Below, piece by piece: positions 1 to 8,079 of a DNA stretch of 64,000 nt. Both the position numbers and the translations under genes were made by a program. Source of the DNA: Acidobacteriota bacterium (GTDB taxonomy: Bacteria; Acidobacteriota; Terriglobia; Terriglobales; Acidobacteriaceae); the NCBI GenBank assembly GCA_021800255.1, contig JAJYZC010000005.1, positions 43,708 to 107,707 on the forward strand, read 5' to 3'. Every line of letters starts with the position of its first letter. Position 1 is the first letter of the stretch. The notes under the pieces are model-generated. The model worked only from the letters and a program-made list of their open reading frames with translations, ran no database searches and had not been told where the DNA came from.

Positions 1-1
1 A

Positions 2-418
2 AGCGCGCCTGCCGCGATGCAAGCAGCCCCAGCGCCCGCACCGGCGCCGCCCGCCGCACCTCAAGCTCAAGAACAGCCGACCTCCGGGCCGCCGCAGATC
101 ACCATCGATGACTTCGCCAAGGCCGATCTCCGCGTGGCGCAAATCCTCGTGGCTGAGCGCGTGCCCAAGGCCGACAAGCTGCTGCGCCTGGAGGTCGATC
201 TGGGTTACGAGAAGCGCCAGATCCTGGCCGGCATCGCGCAGTATTACGAGCCGGAGAAGCTCGTCGGACGCAAGATCGTTATCGTCGCCAACCTGGCCCC
301 GCGCAAGATGCGCGGCCTGGAATCGAACGGAATGCTGCTGGCCGCTTCCCTGCCCGACGGCGCCCCGGTGCTGGCCGGTTTTCTGGAAGAAGTCCCGCTG
401 GGCGCGCGTCTGAAATAG
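2..418 (+). CDS. metG: Methionyl-tRNA synthetase, C-terminal tRNA-binding domain (5' truncated by window edge)
   Basis: The reading frame is open to the window edge, so this is the 3' end of a longer gene. An Ala/Pro-rich linker of about 30 residues leads into an EMAP/Trbp111-type OB fold: DFAKADLRVAQIL, then KADKLLRLEVDLG, then the late GLESNGMLLAA motif. This domain is typically appended to bacterial MetRS, where it dimerises the enzyme and helps to hold tRNA. The catalytic Rossmann core would lie upstream of the window. A stand-alone tRNA-binding protein (Trbp111/CsaA-like) is the alternative, but the Ala/Pro linker with no ribosome-binding site before the internal ATG at 17 favours MetG. 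A fragment of tatD follows, and metG-tatD is a common bacterial gene order. Confidence 0.8.
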   Translation, partial: SAPAAMQAAPAPAPAPPAAPQAQEQPTSGPPQITIDDFAKADLRVAQILVAERVPKADKLLRLEVDLGYEKRQILAGIAQYYEPEKLVGRKIVIVANLAPRKMRGLESNGMLLAASLPDGAPVLAGFLEEVPLGARLK

Positions 419-485
419 CTGGAGAAACGGGTCAAGTCCATGTAGAACGGCATGAGGCTTCGGCCCAGGCAACGGAGGATTCTCA

Positions 486-545
486 TTGCTCATCGATTCC
501 CACGCTCCCCTCGACAACCCGCGTTGCGAGGAGGACCGCGCTGCC
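486..545 (+). pseudogene. Relic of the tatD 5' end
   Basis: Reading from TTG at 486 gives a 20-codon stretch matching the N-terminus of the intact TatD at 7093-7932. The shared pattern is LIDSHA-LD-PR---DRAA, 14 of 20 residues identical, and the DNA match includes the same TTG start. A GGAGG ribosome-binding sequence at 475-479 still precedes it. After the DRAA codons the similarity stops, and the frame ends about 20 codons later just before cdsA. The second metal-binding His of the TatD HxH motif is Pro here, so even the kept part is damaged. It is read as what remains of an ancestral tatD next to metG, or as a partial copy of the intact gene. Confidence 0.7.
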
Positions 546-607
546 GTAAACGCTTTTATAGCCCACCCCGCCACACGCCTGTCCCGGCGGTGTATTCTCA
601 ACCCTGA

Positions 608-1438
608 ATGAAGCGCATACTAACGGCTGCACTTTTGATTCCGGTGGTGTTGGTTCTGGTGTTCCTGGAACCGCCGTGGCAGTGGCTTTTCTCGGTGGCC
701 GTAGCGGGGGTGGCGGCGCTGGCGGGCTGGGAGTTCATGGGCCTGGCGGAGCGCGGAGGGGTAAAGCCGCCACGGATAGCTGTTGTCGTGGCGTTGCTGG
801 CGCTGTTCACGGTCAACTTTGAATGGCCGGACCGAACCGCGGCTTTTTTCGGCGTGCTGAGCCTGGGCTTGCTGGTCTATTGCACATTTTTCAGGCCCGT
901 GGAACAGGTGATGCTGGACGCCGCAGCGTCGATCTTTTGCATGCTCTATACCGGGTTTGCGCTGATTGCCCTGACCACGCTGCACGAGGGGCCCAATGGA
1001 ACGTCGCTCGTGGTGTTTCTGCTCTGCGTGCTGTGGGCAGGCGACATAGCGGCGCTCTACGTGGGCCGCGCCTGGGGACGGCGCAAATTGGCGCCCGTGT
1101 TAAGCCCGAACAAGACCTGGGAGGGTGCGCTGGCTTCGCTGGTTGGCAGCCTGTTGGCCTCCGGAGCGTTACTGGCGTTGGCCACACTGCTGGGAACGTG
1201 GGACTTGGCCGCGCTTTCCTATCCTGAAGACATTGGGTACTGGCTGGGGTTGGCGGTCGTGGTCAATGTAGCAGGGCAAGTGGGCGATTTGGCCGAATCC
1301 GCGCTCAAACGTTCGGCCGGAGTGAAGGACTCAGGCCGTATTCTGCCCGGTCACGGCGGCGTGCTGGACCGCATCGATGCACTGCTGCTGGCGGCGCCGG
1401 TGTTGTGGTACGCGCAGGTGATTCACCAGAGGTTTTAA
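608..1438 (+). CDS. cdsA: Phosphatidate cytidylyltransferase (CDP-diacylglycerol synthase)
   Basis: Integral inner-membrane enzyme that makes CDP-diacylglycerol from phosphatidic acid and CTP, the branch point for all phospholipids. The 276-residue protein has about eight hydrophobic segments and, at residues 231-258, the family signature: S-x-x-K-R, then K-D-S-G, then the PGHGG-x-x-DRID block that binds metal and substrate. Length is normal for the family. ATG at 608 is followed at once by a membrane helix. It heads a + strand group cdsA-dxr-rseP, a conserved order in many bacteria, usually preceded by uppS; no uppS is visible here. Upstream DNA back to metG holds only the tatD relic. Confidence 0.95.
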   Translation: MKRILTAALLIPVVLVLVFLEPPWQWLFSVAVAGVAALAGWEFMGLAERGGVKPPRIAVVVALLALFTVNFEWPDRTAAFFGVLSLGLLVYCTFFRPVEQVMLDAAASIFCMLYTGFALIALTTLHEGPNGTSLVVFLLCVLWAGDIAALYVGRAWGRRKLAPVLSPNKTWEGALASLVGSLLASGALLALATLLGTWDLAALSYPEDIGYWLGLAVVVNVAGQVGDLAESALKRSAGVKDSGRILPGHGGVLDRIDALLLAAPVLWYAQVIHQRF

Positions 1439-1440
1439 GA

Positions 1441-1649
1441 TAGCTGTTAGCGGTTAGCTTTTAGGCATCGGCTATTCGGCTCTCGCCTCCGGTTTCTCAA
1501 GGCTCCGGCAGGCGTCTGCGGATTTCCAGTTCTGGTTTTGAGCGTCGTACTCCTCGGCTCAGCGATGGAGCGCAAAAAGGCTATTTGCCCATCGATGAAT
1601 GCGCTCGAACTCTGGAGCTAAAAGCAAAGAGCTAGGAGCTAGGAACTAT
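1441..1649. repeat. Heptamer repeat arms flanking the cdsA-dxr spacer
   Basis: Two short arrays with a 7-bp period sit at the ends of this spacer: 1441-1465 (units like TAGCTGT, TAGCGGT) and 1615-1649 (units like GAGCTAA, GAGCTAG). The arms are roughly reverse complements of each other, for example a CTAAAAGC match, so the spacer could fold into a long imperfect hairpin with a loop of about 150 nt. The right arm contains the AGGAGCTAGGA that serves as ribosome-binding site for dxr. About 150 bp of non-repetitive sequence with no gene lies between the arms. Confidence 0.6.
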
Positions 1650-1650
1650 T

Positions 1651-2835
1651 TTGAAGCGACTCGCCATTCTCGGTTCTACGGGCTCGATTGGGCAGAGCAC
1701 TCTTTCCATTGTGGAACAGTTTCCGGAGCGGTTCGCCGTCGCCAGCCTGGCCGCTGGGCGCAATGTGGACGAGGCCTTTCGGCAAGCCGTGCGTTGGCGG
1801 CCGCGCATGGTTTCATTAGCCGCTGAAGATCTGGCCGAGGAGTTGGCCGCGCGGCTGCGCAGCGCCGGCCTGAGCGGAATCGAAGTGGTTCACGGCGCGT
1901 CGGGGACGGTGGCCTGTTCCACGCTGCCGGAGGCGGATTTCGTGGTCTCGGCCATTGTCGGCGTGGCCGGACTGGAGGCCACTCATGCGGCCATCCTGGC
2001 TGGAAAACCCGTAGGTCTGGCAAACAAGGAGTGCATGGTGGCGGCGGGCGAGATCCTGACCCGCGCGGCGCGTGAGCGCAATGTTCCCATCCTGCCCATC
2101 GACAGCGAGCACAATGCCGTCCACCAATGCCTGCGCGTGGGTGAACGCCGGGAGGTAAAAACCATCTGGCTGACGGCCTCAGGCGGGCCGTTCCGCCAGC
2201 TTCCGCTGGAGCAGTTCGCAAACATCACGCCCCAGCAGGCGCTCAAGCACCCCACCTGGGTGATGGGACGCAGGATCACCATCGATTCAGCCACCATGCT
2301 CAATAAGGGGCTGGAGGTGATCGAGGCTTGCCGGCTCTTCAACGTGGCACCGGACCAGGTGCGGGTCATCATTCATCCTCAATCGACCGTACACTCGCTG
2401 GTGGAGTACGTGGATGGATCGATACTGGCGCAGATTTCGGTAACCGATATGCGCTTGCCGATCCTGTATGCGCTGGCATGGCCGGAGCGGCCAGCATCCA
2501 AACTCACCTTCGATCTGGGCGCGCTGAGGCGCCTGGAGTTCGAGCCGCCCGATTTTGAGCGTTTCCCCGCCCTGCGTCTGGCCTTCGAAGCTGCCGGAAA
2601 AGGGGGAGCGCACTGCATCGCATTGAACGCGGCCGACGAGGTGGCCGTGGAGGCGTTTCTGGCCGGGCGCATCCCATTTATGGGAATTCCGCGTACAATT
2701 GAAGCAGTGCTGGCGTCTACGCCGGAAGCCCATCCCGCTACCATTGCGGAGGTGCTGGCCGCCGACCGGGAGGCGCGCGAAACGGCTCGGGCGCTGCTCG
2801 ATCCAGCCCAACGCGCGCAGGCTGCTGTGCACTGA
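1651..2835 (+). CDS. dxr: 1-deoxy-D-xylulose 5-phosphate reductoisomerase
   Basis: Second step of the MEP isoprenoid pathway: rearranges and reduces DXP to 2-C-methyl-D-erythritol 4-phosphate with NADPH. Seen: the NADPH loop GSTGSIGQS at residues 8-16, the LANKE motif, the metal-binding PIDSEHNAV, and the substrate flap region TASGGPFR. The 394-residue length is normal. The start is TTG at 1651, which gives the canonical N-terminus KRLAILGSTGSIG; its ribosome-binding site AGGAGCTAGGA lies inside a heptamer array. It sits between cdsA and rseP. With the polyprenyl synthase at 5441-6430, two isoprenoid steps lie in the same neighbourhood. Confidence 0.96.
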   Translation: MKRLAILGSTGSIGQSTLSIVEQFPERFAVASLAAGRNVDEAFRQAVRWRPRMVSLAAEDLAEELAARLRSAGLSGIEVVHGASGTVACSTLPEADFVVSAIVGVAGLEATHAAILAGKPVGLANKECMVAAGEILTRAARERNVPILPIDSEHNAVHQCLRVGERREVKTIWLTASGGPFRQLPLEQFANITPQQALKHPTWVMGRRITIDSATMLNKGLEVIEACRLFNVAPDQVRVIIHPQSTVHSLVEYVDGSILAQISVTDMRLPILYALAWPERPASKLTFDLGALRRLEFEPPDFERFPALRLAFEAAGKGGAHCIALNAADEVAVEAFLAGRIPFMGIPRTIEAVLASTPEAHPATIAEVLAADREARETARALLDPAQRAQAAVH

Positions 2836-2863
2836 ACCGCCCTGAGGAAATAACCGTACATCT

Positions 2864-4255
2864 ATGCATGCTTTTCTGGTTGCTGCCGTCGCTTTCATCG
2901 TTCTGATCGGCATCATGATCATCGCGCACGAGTCTGGCCACTTTATTGTGGCCAAGCTCTGTGGCGTGCGCGTCGAACGTTTCTCGATTGGATTTCCTCC
3001 GCGCCTGTTCGGCGTCAAGATCGGCGAAACCGACTACTGCATTTCTGCGACTCTGGCCGGCGGTTACGTGAAGATGACGGGCGAAAATATGTCCGGCGAG
3101 AACATGCAGAAAGGGGGCGCCAGCCCGGAGCAGATTGAAGCGGAGAAGGATGATCCGGGGGCGCTTACTTCGCATCCGCGCTGGCAGCAGATACTCATCG
3201 CCGCGGCCGGTCCCGCGGCCAACTTTGTTCTCGCTCTGGGTCTGATGTTCTTCTACTTCGGCTGGATCAATGAGGTTCCGGCGGTGCAGGTCAAGACTAC
3301 GAGGGTGGAGTGGGTGGTTCCCGGCTCGGCAGCCGCACAGGCTGGCCTTGAGCCCGGCGACGTGATCCAGAACTTCGCCAATGTAAACCATCCCAGTTGG
3401 GATCAAATCTTCGATCAGAGCAAGTTGAATCCGAACCAGCCGGTTCCCGTCACCGTGGAGCGGGACGGTAAAACACTGGCGCTTACGCTGCGCGTTCCCG
3501 CCGCAGCCAAGGACGACGACTTCGATCTGAGCAATGAGGGAATCCTGCCCGAATATCAGCCCGGCCCGATCAGCGTGGCAAAGGTACAACCAGGGACGCC
3601 GGCGGCGCGGGCGGGCCTCGAGGCTGGCGACAAGATCGCCGCTGTGGACGGCCATCCCTTCCACTCCGTAGCCACGCTCCTGGCCTACATGCAGTCCGGC
3701 CAGGGCAAGCCGCTGGACCTCGCCGTGCTGCGCGGAGGCGCTACCCTGTACATGGTGGCGCGCCCGGCCAAGCTCGACGGCGCCAACTGGATGCTGGGCT
3801 TCGAATCCATCCTGCCTCCCTCCCACGACGATCCCCTGCCATTGGGGAGGGCCGCAGCCAAGTCCGCGGCCTTCTGCGGAGGCAATTCGTTCCTTATCGT
3901 CGAGGTTCTGGAGCGGCTGTTCGAGCACAAGGTGTCGATCTCACAGATTTCAGGGCCTATCGGGATTGCGCAGATGGCCGGCCAGGCAGCGGAGATGCAC
4001 GGCTGGATGCCAAAGTTTAACCTGGCCAGCCAGATCAGCCTCAACTTGGGCATTCTCAACTTGTTCCCTTTCCCCATCCTCGATGGCGGCGTGATTCTGT
4101 TCCTGGTGATCGAGGGCATGCTGCGCCACGAAATCAGCTTCAACGTGAAGGAGCGCATCTACCAGGCGGCCTTTGTGGTGCTGGTGGTCTTCTTCGTCTT
4201 CATCATCTTCAACGATGTGAGCAAACTGCCCGCGTTTACGCATTTGAAGCCGTAA
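2864..4255 (+). CDS. rseP: RIP site-2 zinc metalloprotease RseP
   Basis: Inner-membrane protease that cuts transmembrane anti-sigma factors and signal peptides within the membrane. The first helix carries the zinc motif HESGH at residues 22-26; the third zinc ligand is in the C-terminal NLFPFPILDGG helix. Two PDZ-like domains lie between them, around residues 130-215 and 225-300, each with a GLEPGD or GLEAGD carboxylate loop. Length 463 residues matches the two-PDZ RseP class. It follows dxr by 28 bp, so it is probably co-transcribed. The sigma/anti-sigma pair it would act on is not in this window. Confidence 0.95.
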   Translation: MHAFLVAAVAFIVLIGIMIIAHESGHFIVAKLCGVRVERFSIGFPPRLFGVKIGETDYCISATLAGGYVKMTGENMSGENMQKGGASPEQIEAEKDDPGALTSHPRWQQILIAAAGPAANFVLALGLMFFYFGWINEVPAVQVKTTRVEWVVPGSAAAQAGLEPGDVIQNFANVNHPSWDQIFDQSKLNPNQPVPVTVERDGKTLALTLRVPAAAKDDDFDLSNEGILPEYQPGPISVAKVQPGTPAARAGLEAGDKIAAVDGHPFHSVATLLAYMQSGQGKPLDLAVLRGGATLYMVARPAKLDGANWMLGFESILPPSHDDPLPLGRAAAKSAAFCGGNSFLIVEVLERLFEHKVSISQISGPIGIAQMAGQAAEMHGWMPKFNLASQISLNLGILNLFPFPILDGGVILFLVIEGMLRHEISFNVKERIYQAAFVVLVVFFVFIIFNDVSKLPAFTHLKP

Positions 4256-4260
4256 ACGCA

Positions 4261-4292
4261 GGGACTAGGGACGTAGGGACTGAGGGATTGGG
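4261..4292. repeat. Heptamer/octamer array after rseP
   Basis: Four units beginning GGGAC or GGGAT with a period of 7 to 8 bp (GGGACTA, GGGACGTA, GGGACTGA, GGGATTG) directly follow the rseP stop codon. They lie inside the 61-bp spacer before the thioesterase gene. Same style as the arrays at 1441-1649, 28094-28123, 54973-55086 and 56963-56990. Confidence 0.55.
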
Positions 4293-4316
4293 CGGCAATT
4301 TGAGAGTGAACGCGGA

Positions 4317-4742
4317 ATGCCGGTGACTACGCAGGTGCGCGTGCGGTATGCGGAGACCGACCAGATGGGCATTGTGTATTACGCCAACTATCTGGTCTGG
4401 TTTGAGCTGGGCCGCGTCGAGTTGCTGCGCTCTCTGGGCCTGGCCTATAGCCAGCTCGAAACCGAGCACGAGTGCATTCTGCCCGTGGTCGAAGCCACCT
4501 GCCGTTATCGCTCTCCGGCCCGTTACGACGACGAGATTCTCATCGAAACGCGGCCTTCGTTGCTACGCGGATCGGTGCTCAAGTTCGCCTATCGCATTCT
4601 GCGCAAAGCGCCCGCCGGAGAGCGCCCTCAACTTCTCGCCGAAGGCGAGACGGTGCACGTGGTCTGCGATGACCACCTGAATCGCAAGCCGCTGCCGGGG
4701 CACTATGCCGCGGCGCTGAAGGCGTTGATGGCGCAGGAATAG
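4317..4742 (+). CDS. ybgC: Acyl-CoA thioesterase, YbgC/4HBT hotdog family
   Basis: Small single-hotdog thioesterase (141 residues) of the 4-hydroxybenzoyl-CoA thioesterase family. The motif YAETDQMGIVYYANYLVWFE at residues 11-30 contains the catalytic Asp15 followed by the G-x-V-x-x-x-x-Y core. YbgC-type enzymes hydrolyse acyl-CoA or acyl-ACP and are often tied to the Tol-Pal and phospholipid machinery; no tol genes are visible here. It is the last gene of the + strand group and converges with the O-methyltransferase 18 bp downstream. The substrate cannot be told from sequence. Confidence 0.85.
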   Translation: MPVTTQVRVRYAETDQMGIVYYANYLVWFELGRVELLRSLGLAYSQLETEHECILPVVEATCRYRSPARYDDEILIETRPSLLRGSVLKFAYRILRKAPAGERPQLLAEGETVHVVCDDHLNRKPLPGHYAAALKALMAQE

Positions 4743-4759
4743 CGCGCACCTGTTTTCAT

Positions 4760-5419
4760 TCAGCGCAGCACTACGGCCAGCGCCAGGCCGTCGTAGCCCT
4801 TGACGCCGACATTCTGCAGCACGGTGGCGCTCAAGCGCGGCTCAGAGGCCATGCGCTCGAACATGCGCCGCGTGCCGATGACGTCGGGATCGGTGCTGTC
4901 CGCGCCGGCGATCTTGCCCTGGCGAACCACGTTGTCCACGACGATCACGGTTCCGGGACGGGAGAGCTTCAACGCCCATTCGAGATACTGCGGATTGCTG
5001 GGCTTGTCGGCATCGATAAAGATCAGATCGAAGGGCGCCGAGGAGACGAGCGCGGGCAGCAAATCGAGCGCGCGGCCGACGCGGATCTCAACGCGGTCGA
5101 GGAGACCGGCGCGGGCCAGGTTTTTGCGTGCCACCTCGGCGTGGCGCGGCTCGAATTCGAGCGAGATGATGCGGCCGTCATGGGGCAGCGCACTCGCCAT
5201 CCACAGGGTCGAGTAACCGCCTAGAAGGCCGATTTCCAACACCCGGAGCGGCCGCGTGATTTGGACCAGAACTTGAAGGAACTTGCCTTGCAGCTTGGAA
5301 ACCTCGATGGCCGGAAGGCCGGCTTGGCGATTGGCGCGCAACGCATCGGCCAGGAATCCATCGGGCGGGGTCAGCAGGTCGCCGAAGTAGCGATCCACCT
5401 GCGCCCAGATATTTTCCAT
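4760..5419 (-). CDS. SAM-dependent O-methyltransferase, caffeoyl-CoA OMT type
   Basis: Class I methyltransferase of the family-3 O-methyltransferases. Motif I is VLEIGLLGGYSTLWMA, followed by an acidic SLEFE strand end; the FDLIFIDADKPSN and VIVVDNVVRQGKI blocks are diagnostic for the metal-dependent caffeoyl-CoA/catechol OMT group. Start chosen at 5419 (MENIWAQ) because AAGGA lies about 8 nt upstream; an in-frame ATG at 5440 would add seven residues and abut the preceding gene. Last gene of a - strand run tatD-yajQ-polyprenyl synthase-OMT. The acceptor is unknown. Confidence 0.85.
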   Translation of the reverse strand: MENIWAQVDRYFGDLLTPPDGFLADALRANRQAGLPAIEVSKLQGKFLQVLVQITRPLRVLEIGLLGGYSTLWMASALPHDGRIISLEFEPRHAEVARKNLARAGLLDRVEIRVGRALDLLPALVSSAPFDLIFIDADKPSNPQYLEWALKLSRPGTVIVVDNVVRQGKIAGADSTDPDVIGTRRMFERMASEPRLSATVLQNVGVKGYDGLALAVVLR

Positions 5420-5440
5420 CGTGGTTTCCTTGGGCGGCAT

Positions 5441-6430
5441 CTACTTTTCCCTCTCTACCACAAAATCGGGCACCCAGAGCAAGGCGCGCTTGAACTCGGA
5501 GTCGGTCAGTAAGGCCAGAGCGTGGCGGGCTTGCTCGGCGTAGCGGTCGGCAGCGGCCATGGCGTACTCGACTGAGCCATTGCGCGCCAGAATCTCACGA
5601 ATCTGCTGGCGGCTGACGTTCTCAAAGCTGCGGTCGTTCAAGACGCGCTGAATGGCTTTGCGGTCAGCCGCTGTGCCGTGGTCGCAGGCGTGGATCACCG
5701 CCAGCGTGGCCTTGCCTTCGCGCAGATCGCTGGCCACAGGCTTGCCCAGAACCTCCTCGGTGGCCGTCAGGTCGAGCACGTCGTCTACGATCTGAAAGGC
5801 CAGGCCAACAGCGCGGCCGAAGGCGGCCAGGCTCGCTTCCTCGGCTTGGCCGGCCTCAGCCAGCACCGCGCCCAGGCGCATCGAAACCGAGAAGAGGCAG
5901 GCCGTCTTGCGGAAGATCAGGTCGTAATACTCGGCCTCGGAGATGGTTTTGCCGAGCTTTTGAATCTGCAAAAGCTCGCCCTCGACCATCTGCTGGGTGA
6001 GGCCGACGAGCAGATCGAGAATGCGCAGATTTCGCTCCTCAAGGGCGACTTTGAAGGCCTGCATGTAAAGCCAGTCGCCGGCTAGAACGCATCTCTCGTT
6101 GCCCCAGGCGGTGTTGGCGGAGGGACGGCCGCGGCGCGTATCGGCGCCGTCGATGATGTCGTCGTGAACCAGGGTGGCGGCGTGCACCATCTCAACCACC
6201 GCGCCCAAACGGATGGCGCCCTGGCCGGAGTAACCCGATTGATGCGCTGCCAACAACAGCAGCGACGGGCGAATGCGCTTGCCTCCGCCCTCGCGCAGAT
6301 ATTCGGCGATCTCGGTGATGGTGCTGACGCTGGAGGCCGCGTCACGGCCCAGCTCTTGCTCCACAGCGACCAGATCTTCGTGCAGCAGCTCAAAGACTTC
6401 TCGCGCCGACGCTATGGCTGATGTGCTCAA
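5441..6430 (-). CDS. ispB: All-trans polyprenyl diphosphate synthase
   Basis: Chain-elongating E-type prenyl synthase that probably makes the side chain of the respiratory quinone (octaprenyl or similar). Both Asp-rich metal sites are present: DDIID after LVHDD and DDVLD after FQIV; GGKRIRP marks the IPP-binding region. From TTG at 6430, preceded by GGGGGAC, the protein is about 329 residues, the usual length. A longer frame from GTG at 6541 adds 37 residues that do not resemble the family. A role in menaquinone synthesis would fit the nuo operon further along. Chain length is not predictable by eye. Confidence 0.88.
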   Translation of the reverse strand: MSTSAIASAREVFELLHEDLVAVEQELGRDAASSVSTITEIAEYLREGGGKRIRPSLLLLAAHQSGYSGQGAIRLGAVVEMVHAATLVHDDIIDGADTRRGRPSANTAWGNERCVLAGDWLYMQAFKVALEERNLRILDLLVGLTQQMVEGELLQIQKLGKTISEAEYYDLIFRKTACLFSVSMRLGAVLAEAGQAEEASLAAFGRAVGLAFQIVDDVLDLTATEEVLGKPVASDLREGKATLAVIHACDHGTAADRKAIQRVLNDRSFENVSRQQIREILARNGSVEYAMAAADRYAEQARHALALLTDSEFKRALLWVPDFVVEREK

Positions 6431-6541
6431 TGTCCCCCGATTTCCGCATTTCTGCTTTCGATTCCGCTCGACTGCGCCGGGGCCGAACGCCCTTTCGTCA
6501 ACGATCTGTCTTTGCTGCCGGGACGGCAAATCTTCCTCCAC

Positions 6542-7042
6542 TCAGTTCGTGCGATAGTTCGTAAACTGCAAATCCAGACCGAGGTCCCTGGCTCTGAGCA
6601 TGGCAATGATGGACTGCAACTCGTCGCGGTCTTTGCTGGATACGCGCACTACATCCCCCTGGATGCTGGCTTGGGCCCTCTTTTTCGCCTCCTTGATGAG
6701 GCGCACGATCTCCTTGGCCTTCTCGGCCGGGATTCCCTGTTGCAGGCTGATCTTCTGGCGCACGCTTTTGCCGGCTGCGGGTTCGATCTTTCCGTAGGTC
6801 AGGTTCTTGAGCGAGACGCCGCGCTTGACCAGCTTTTGGCTGAGGATGTCCTTTACCGCCTCCAGCTTATACTCGTCGGCCGAGGCCAGTTGGATGCTGT
6901 CATTGCCCTCCAAATTAACCTCGGAGTGGGAGTCCTTGAGGTCGAAGCGCTGATGAATCTCCTTCAGCGCCTGGCTGATGGCGTTGCGGACCTCCTGAAT
7001 GTCCACCTTGCTAACGATGTCGAACGAATTGTCTTGCGCCAT
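6542..7042 (-). CDS. yajQ: YajQ-family nucleotide/c-di-GMP-binding protein
   Basis: Start at 7042 (MAQDNSFDIVSKVD) with GGAAG just upstream; this gives the usual length of about 166 residues. Family hallmarks: the N-terminal SFDIVSKVD, FDLKDSHSEVN, then KLVKRGVSLKNLTYGK, and a C-terminal VRVSSKDRDELQ-IIAMLR. YajQ proteins are tandem ferredoxin-like folds; some bind cyclic di-GMP and act as co-regulators, while the general role remains uncertain. It lies 50 bp after tatD and before the polyprenyl synthase on the - strand, probably in the same transcript. Confidence 0.92.
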   Translation of the reverse strand: MAQDNSFDIVSKVDIQEVRNAISQALKEIHQRFDLKDSHSEVNLEGNDSIQLASADEYKLEAVKDILSQKLVKRGVSLKNLTYGKIEPAAGKSVRQKISLQQGIPAEKAKEIVRLIKEAKKRAQASIQGDVVRVSSKDRDELQSIIAMLRARDLGLDLQFTNYRTN

Positions 7043-7092
7043 GGCTTCCGGTCCTCGGCCCCGCAGCAAACGCGCAGCAGACGCCGCTTCTA

Positions 7093-7932
7093 TCAGTTTC
7101 CCACGTCCGGCCCAAGCTGAAAAAGCCGGAAAAAGTTTTGGGTGGTGGCGGCGGCGATCTCACCTGATTCAACGCCGTGAAGCCCGGCCATAACTTCGGC
7201 CGTGTGCGCGACAAAGGCCGGCTCGTTGCGCTGGCCGCGATGGGGCACGGGAGCCAGCCAAGGAGCGTCGGTCTCCACCAGTATGGAGTCCAGCGGCAGG
7301 CGGGCGGCCACATCGCGCAGGGGTTGTGCCTTGGGGTAGGTGAGATTGCCGGCAAACGAGATGAGAAAACCCATCTCCAGCGAGCGCCGCGCCTGGTCCC
7401 ATCCTGCGCCGAAGCAGTGCATGACGCCGCCCAGGCCGGTGCGCCGCCAGTGTTCGTCCAAAATCAGGAAAAGATCGTCCCAGGCGTCGGCGGACTCATT
7501 TGTCCCGCGACAGTGGATGAGAATGGGCCGCTTGCGGGCGGCGGCCACTTCAAGCTGGCGGATGAGCCCCTCGCGCTGCACATCGTGGGGCGCGCCCTCG
7601 TGATAGTAGTCGAGCCCGATCTCGCCGCAGGCGATGACCTCCGGCGCGGCAAGAAGGGCATCCAGTTTGGCCAGCACGGCGCTGTCGATTTCGGTTGCGT
7701 TGTGAGGGTAAACGCCGGCGCTCGCGTAGAGCTTAGGAATTCCTGCTCCACTTTCAGGGCGGGCGTTGAACTCGCGGCAAATCTCCTGCGCGCTGTGCAT
7801 CCCGGCCGGACCCTCGCCGATGCCAATGGAGAGAACGGTGCCCACGCCCGCCTCAGCGGCGCGGGCCAGCATAGCCGCGCGGTCTTGCGTGTAACGTGGG
7901 CTGTCGAGATGCGCGTGGGAGTCGATAAGCAA
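7093..7932 (-). CDS. tatD: TatD-family metal-dependent hydrolase (DNase)
   Basis: TIM-barrel amidohydrolase relative. Metal ligands are visible: HxH at residues 6-8 (DSHAHLD), the Glu of ACGEIGLDYYHE, His in PILIHCRG, and the Asp of LVETDAPWLAP. TatD proteins act as 3'-5' exonucleases or DNA repair nucleases. Length 279 is slightly above average because of an insert after IGEGPAG. The start is TTG at 7932 with GAGG upstream. A second, broken copy of the first 20 codons, also starting with TTG, lies just after metG at 486-545. Confidence 0.93.
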   Translation of the reverse strand: MLIDSHAHLDSPRYTQDRAAMLARAAEAGVGTVLSIGIGEGPAGMHSAQEICREFNARPESGAGIPKLYASAGVYPHNATEIDSAVLAKLDALLAAPEVIACGEIGLDYYHEGAPHDVQREGLIRQLEVAAARKRPILIHCRGTNESADAWDDLFLILDEHWRRTGLGGVMHCFGAGWDQARRSLEMGFLISFAGNLTYPKAQPLRDVAARLPLDSILVETDAPWLAPVPHRGQRNEPAFVAHTAEVMAGLHGVESGEIAAATTQNFFRLFQLGPDVGN

Positions 7933-8079
7933 AGGAACCTCGGACTGGCGGAGGCCTGAGACCGGAACCTTCCTCTCGATTCTATCCTTCAGGGACGGAC
8001 GGCCTTCAAGCCCCGGTGCAGATCAAAAGGCTGGGATCCCGCGCGCAAGTTCGAAAAGCCGGTCTGCGATCTCCAATCG

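Noticed and set aside
2738..3928. Long - strand frame of 396 codons over dxr and rseP
   Set aside because: Antisense shadow of two well-supported genes.
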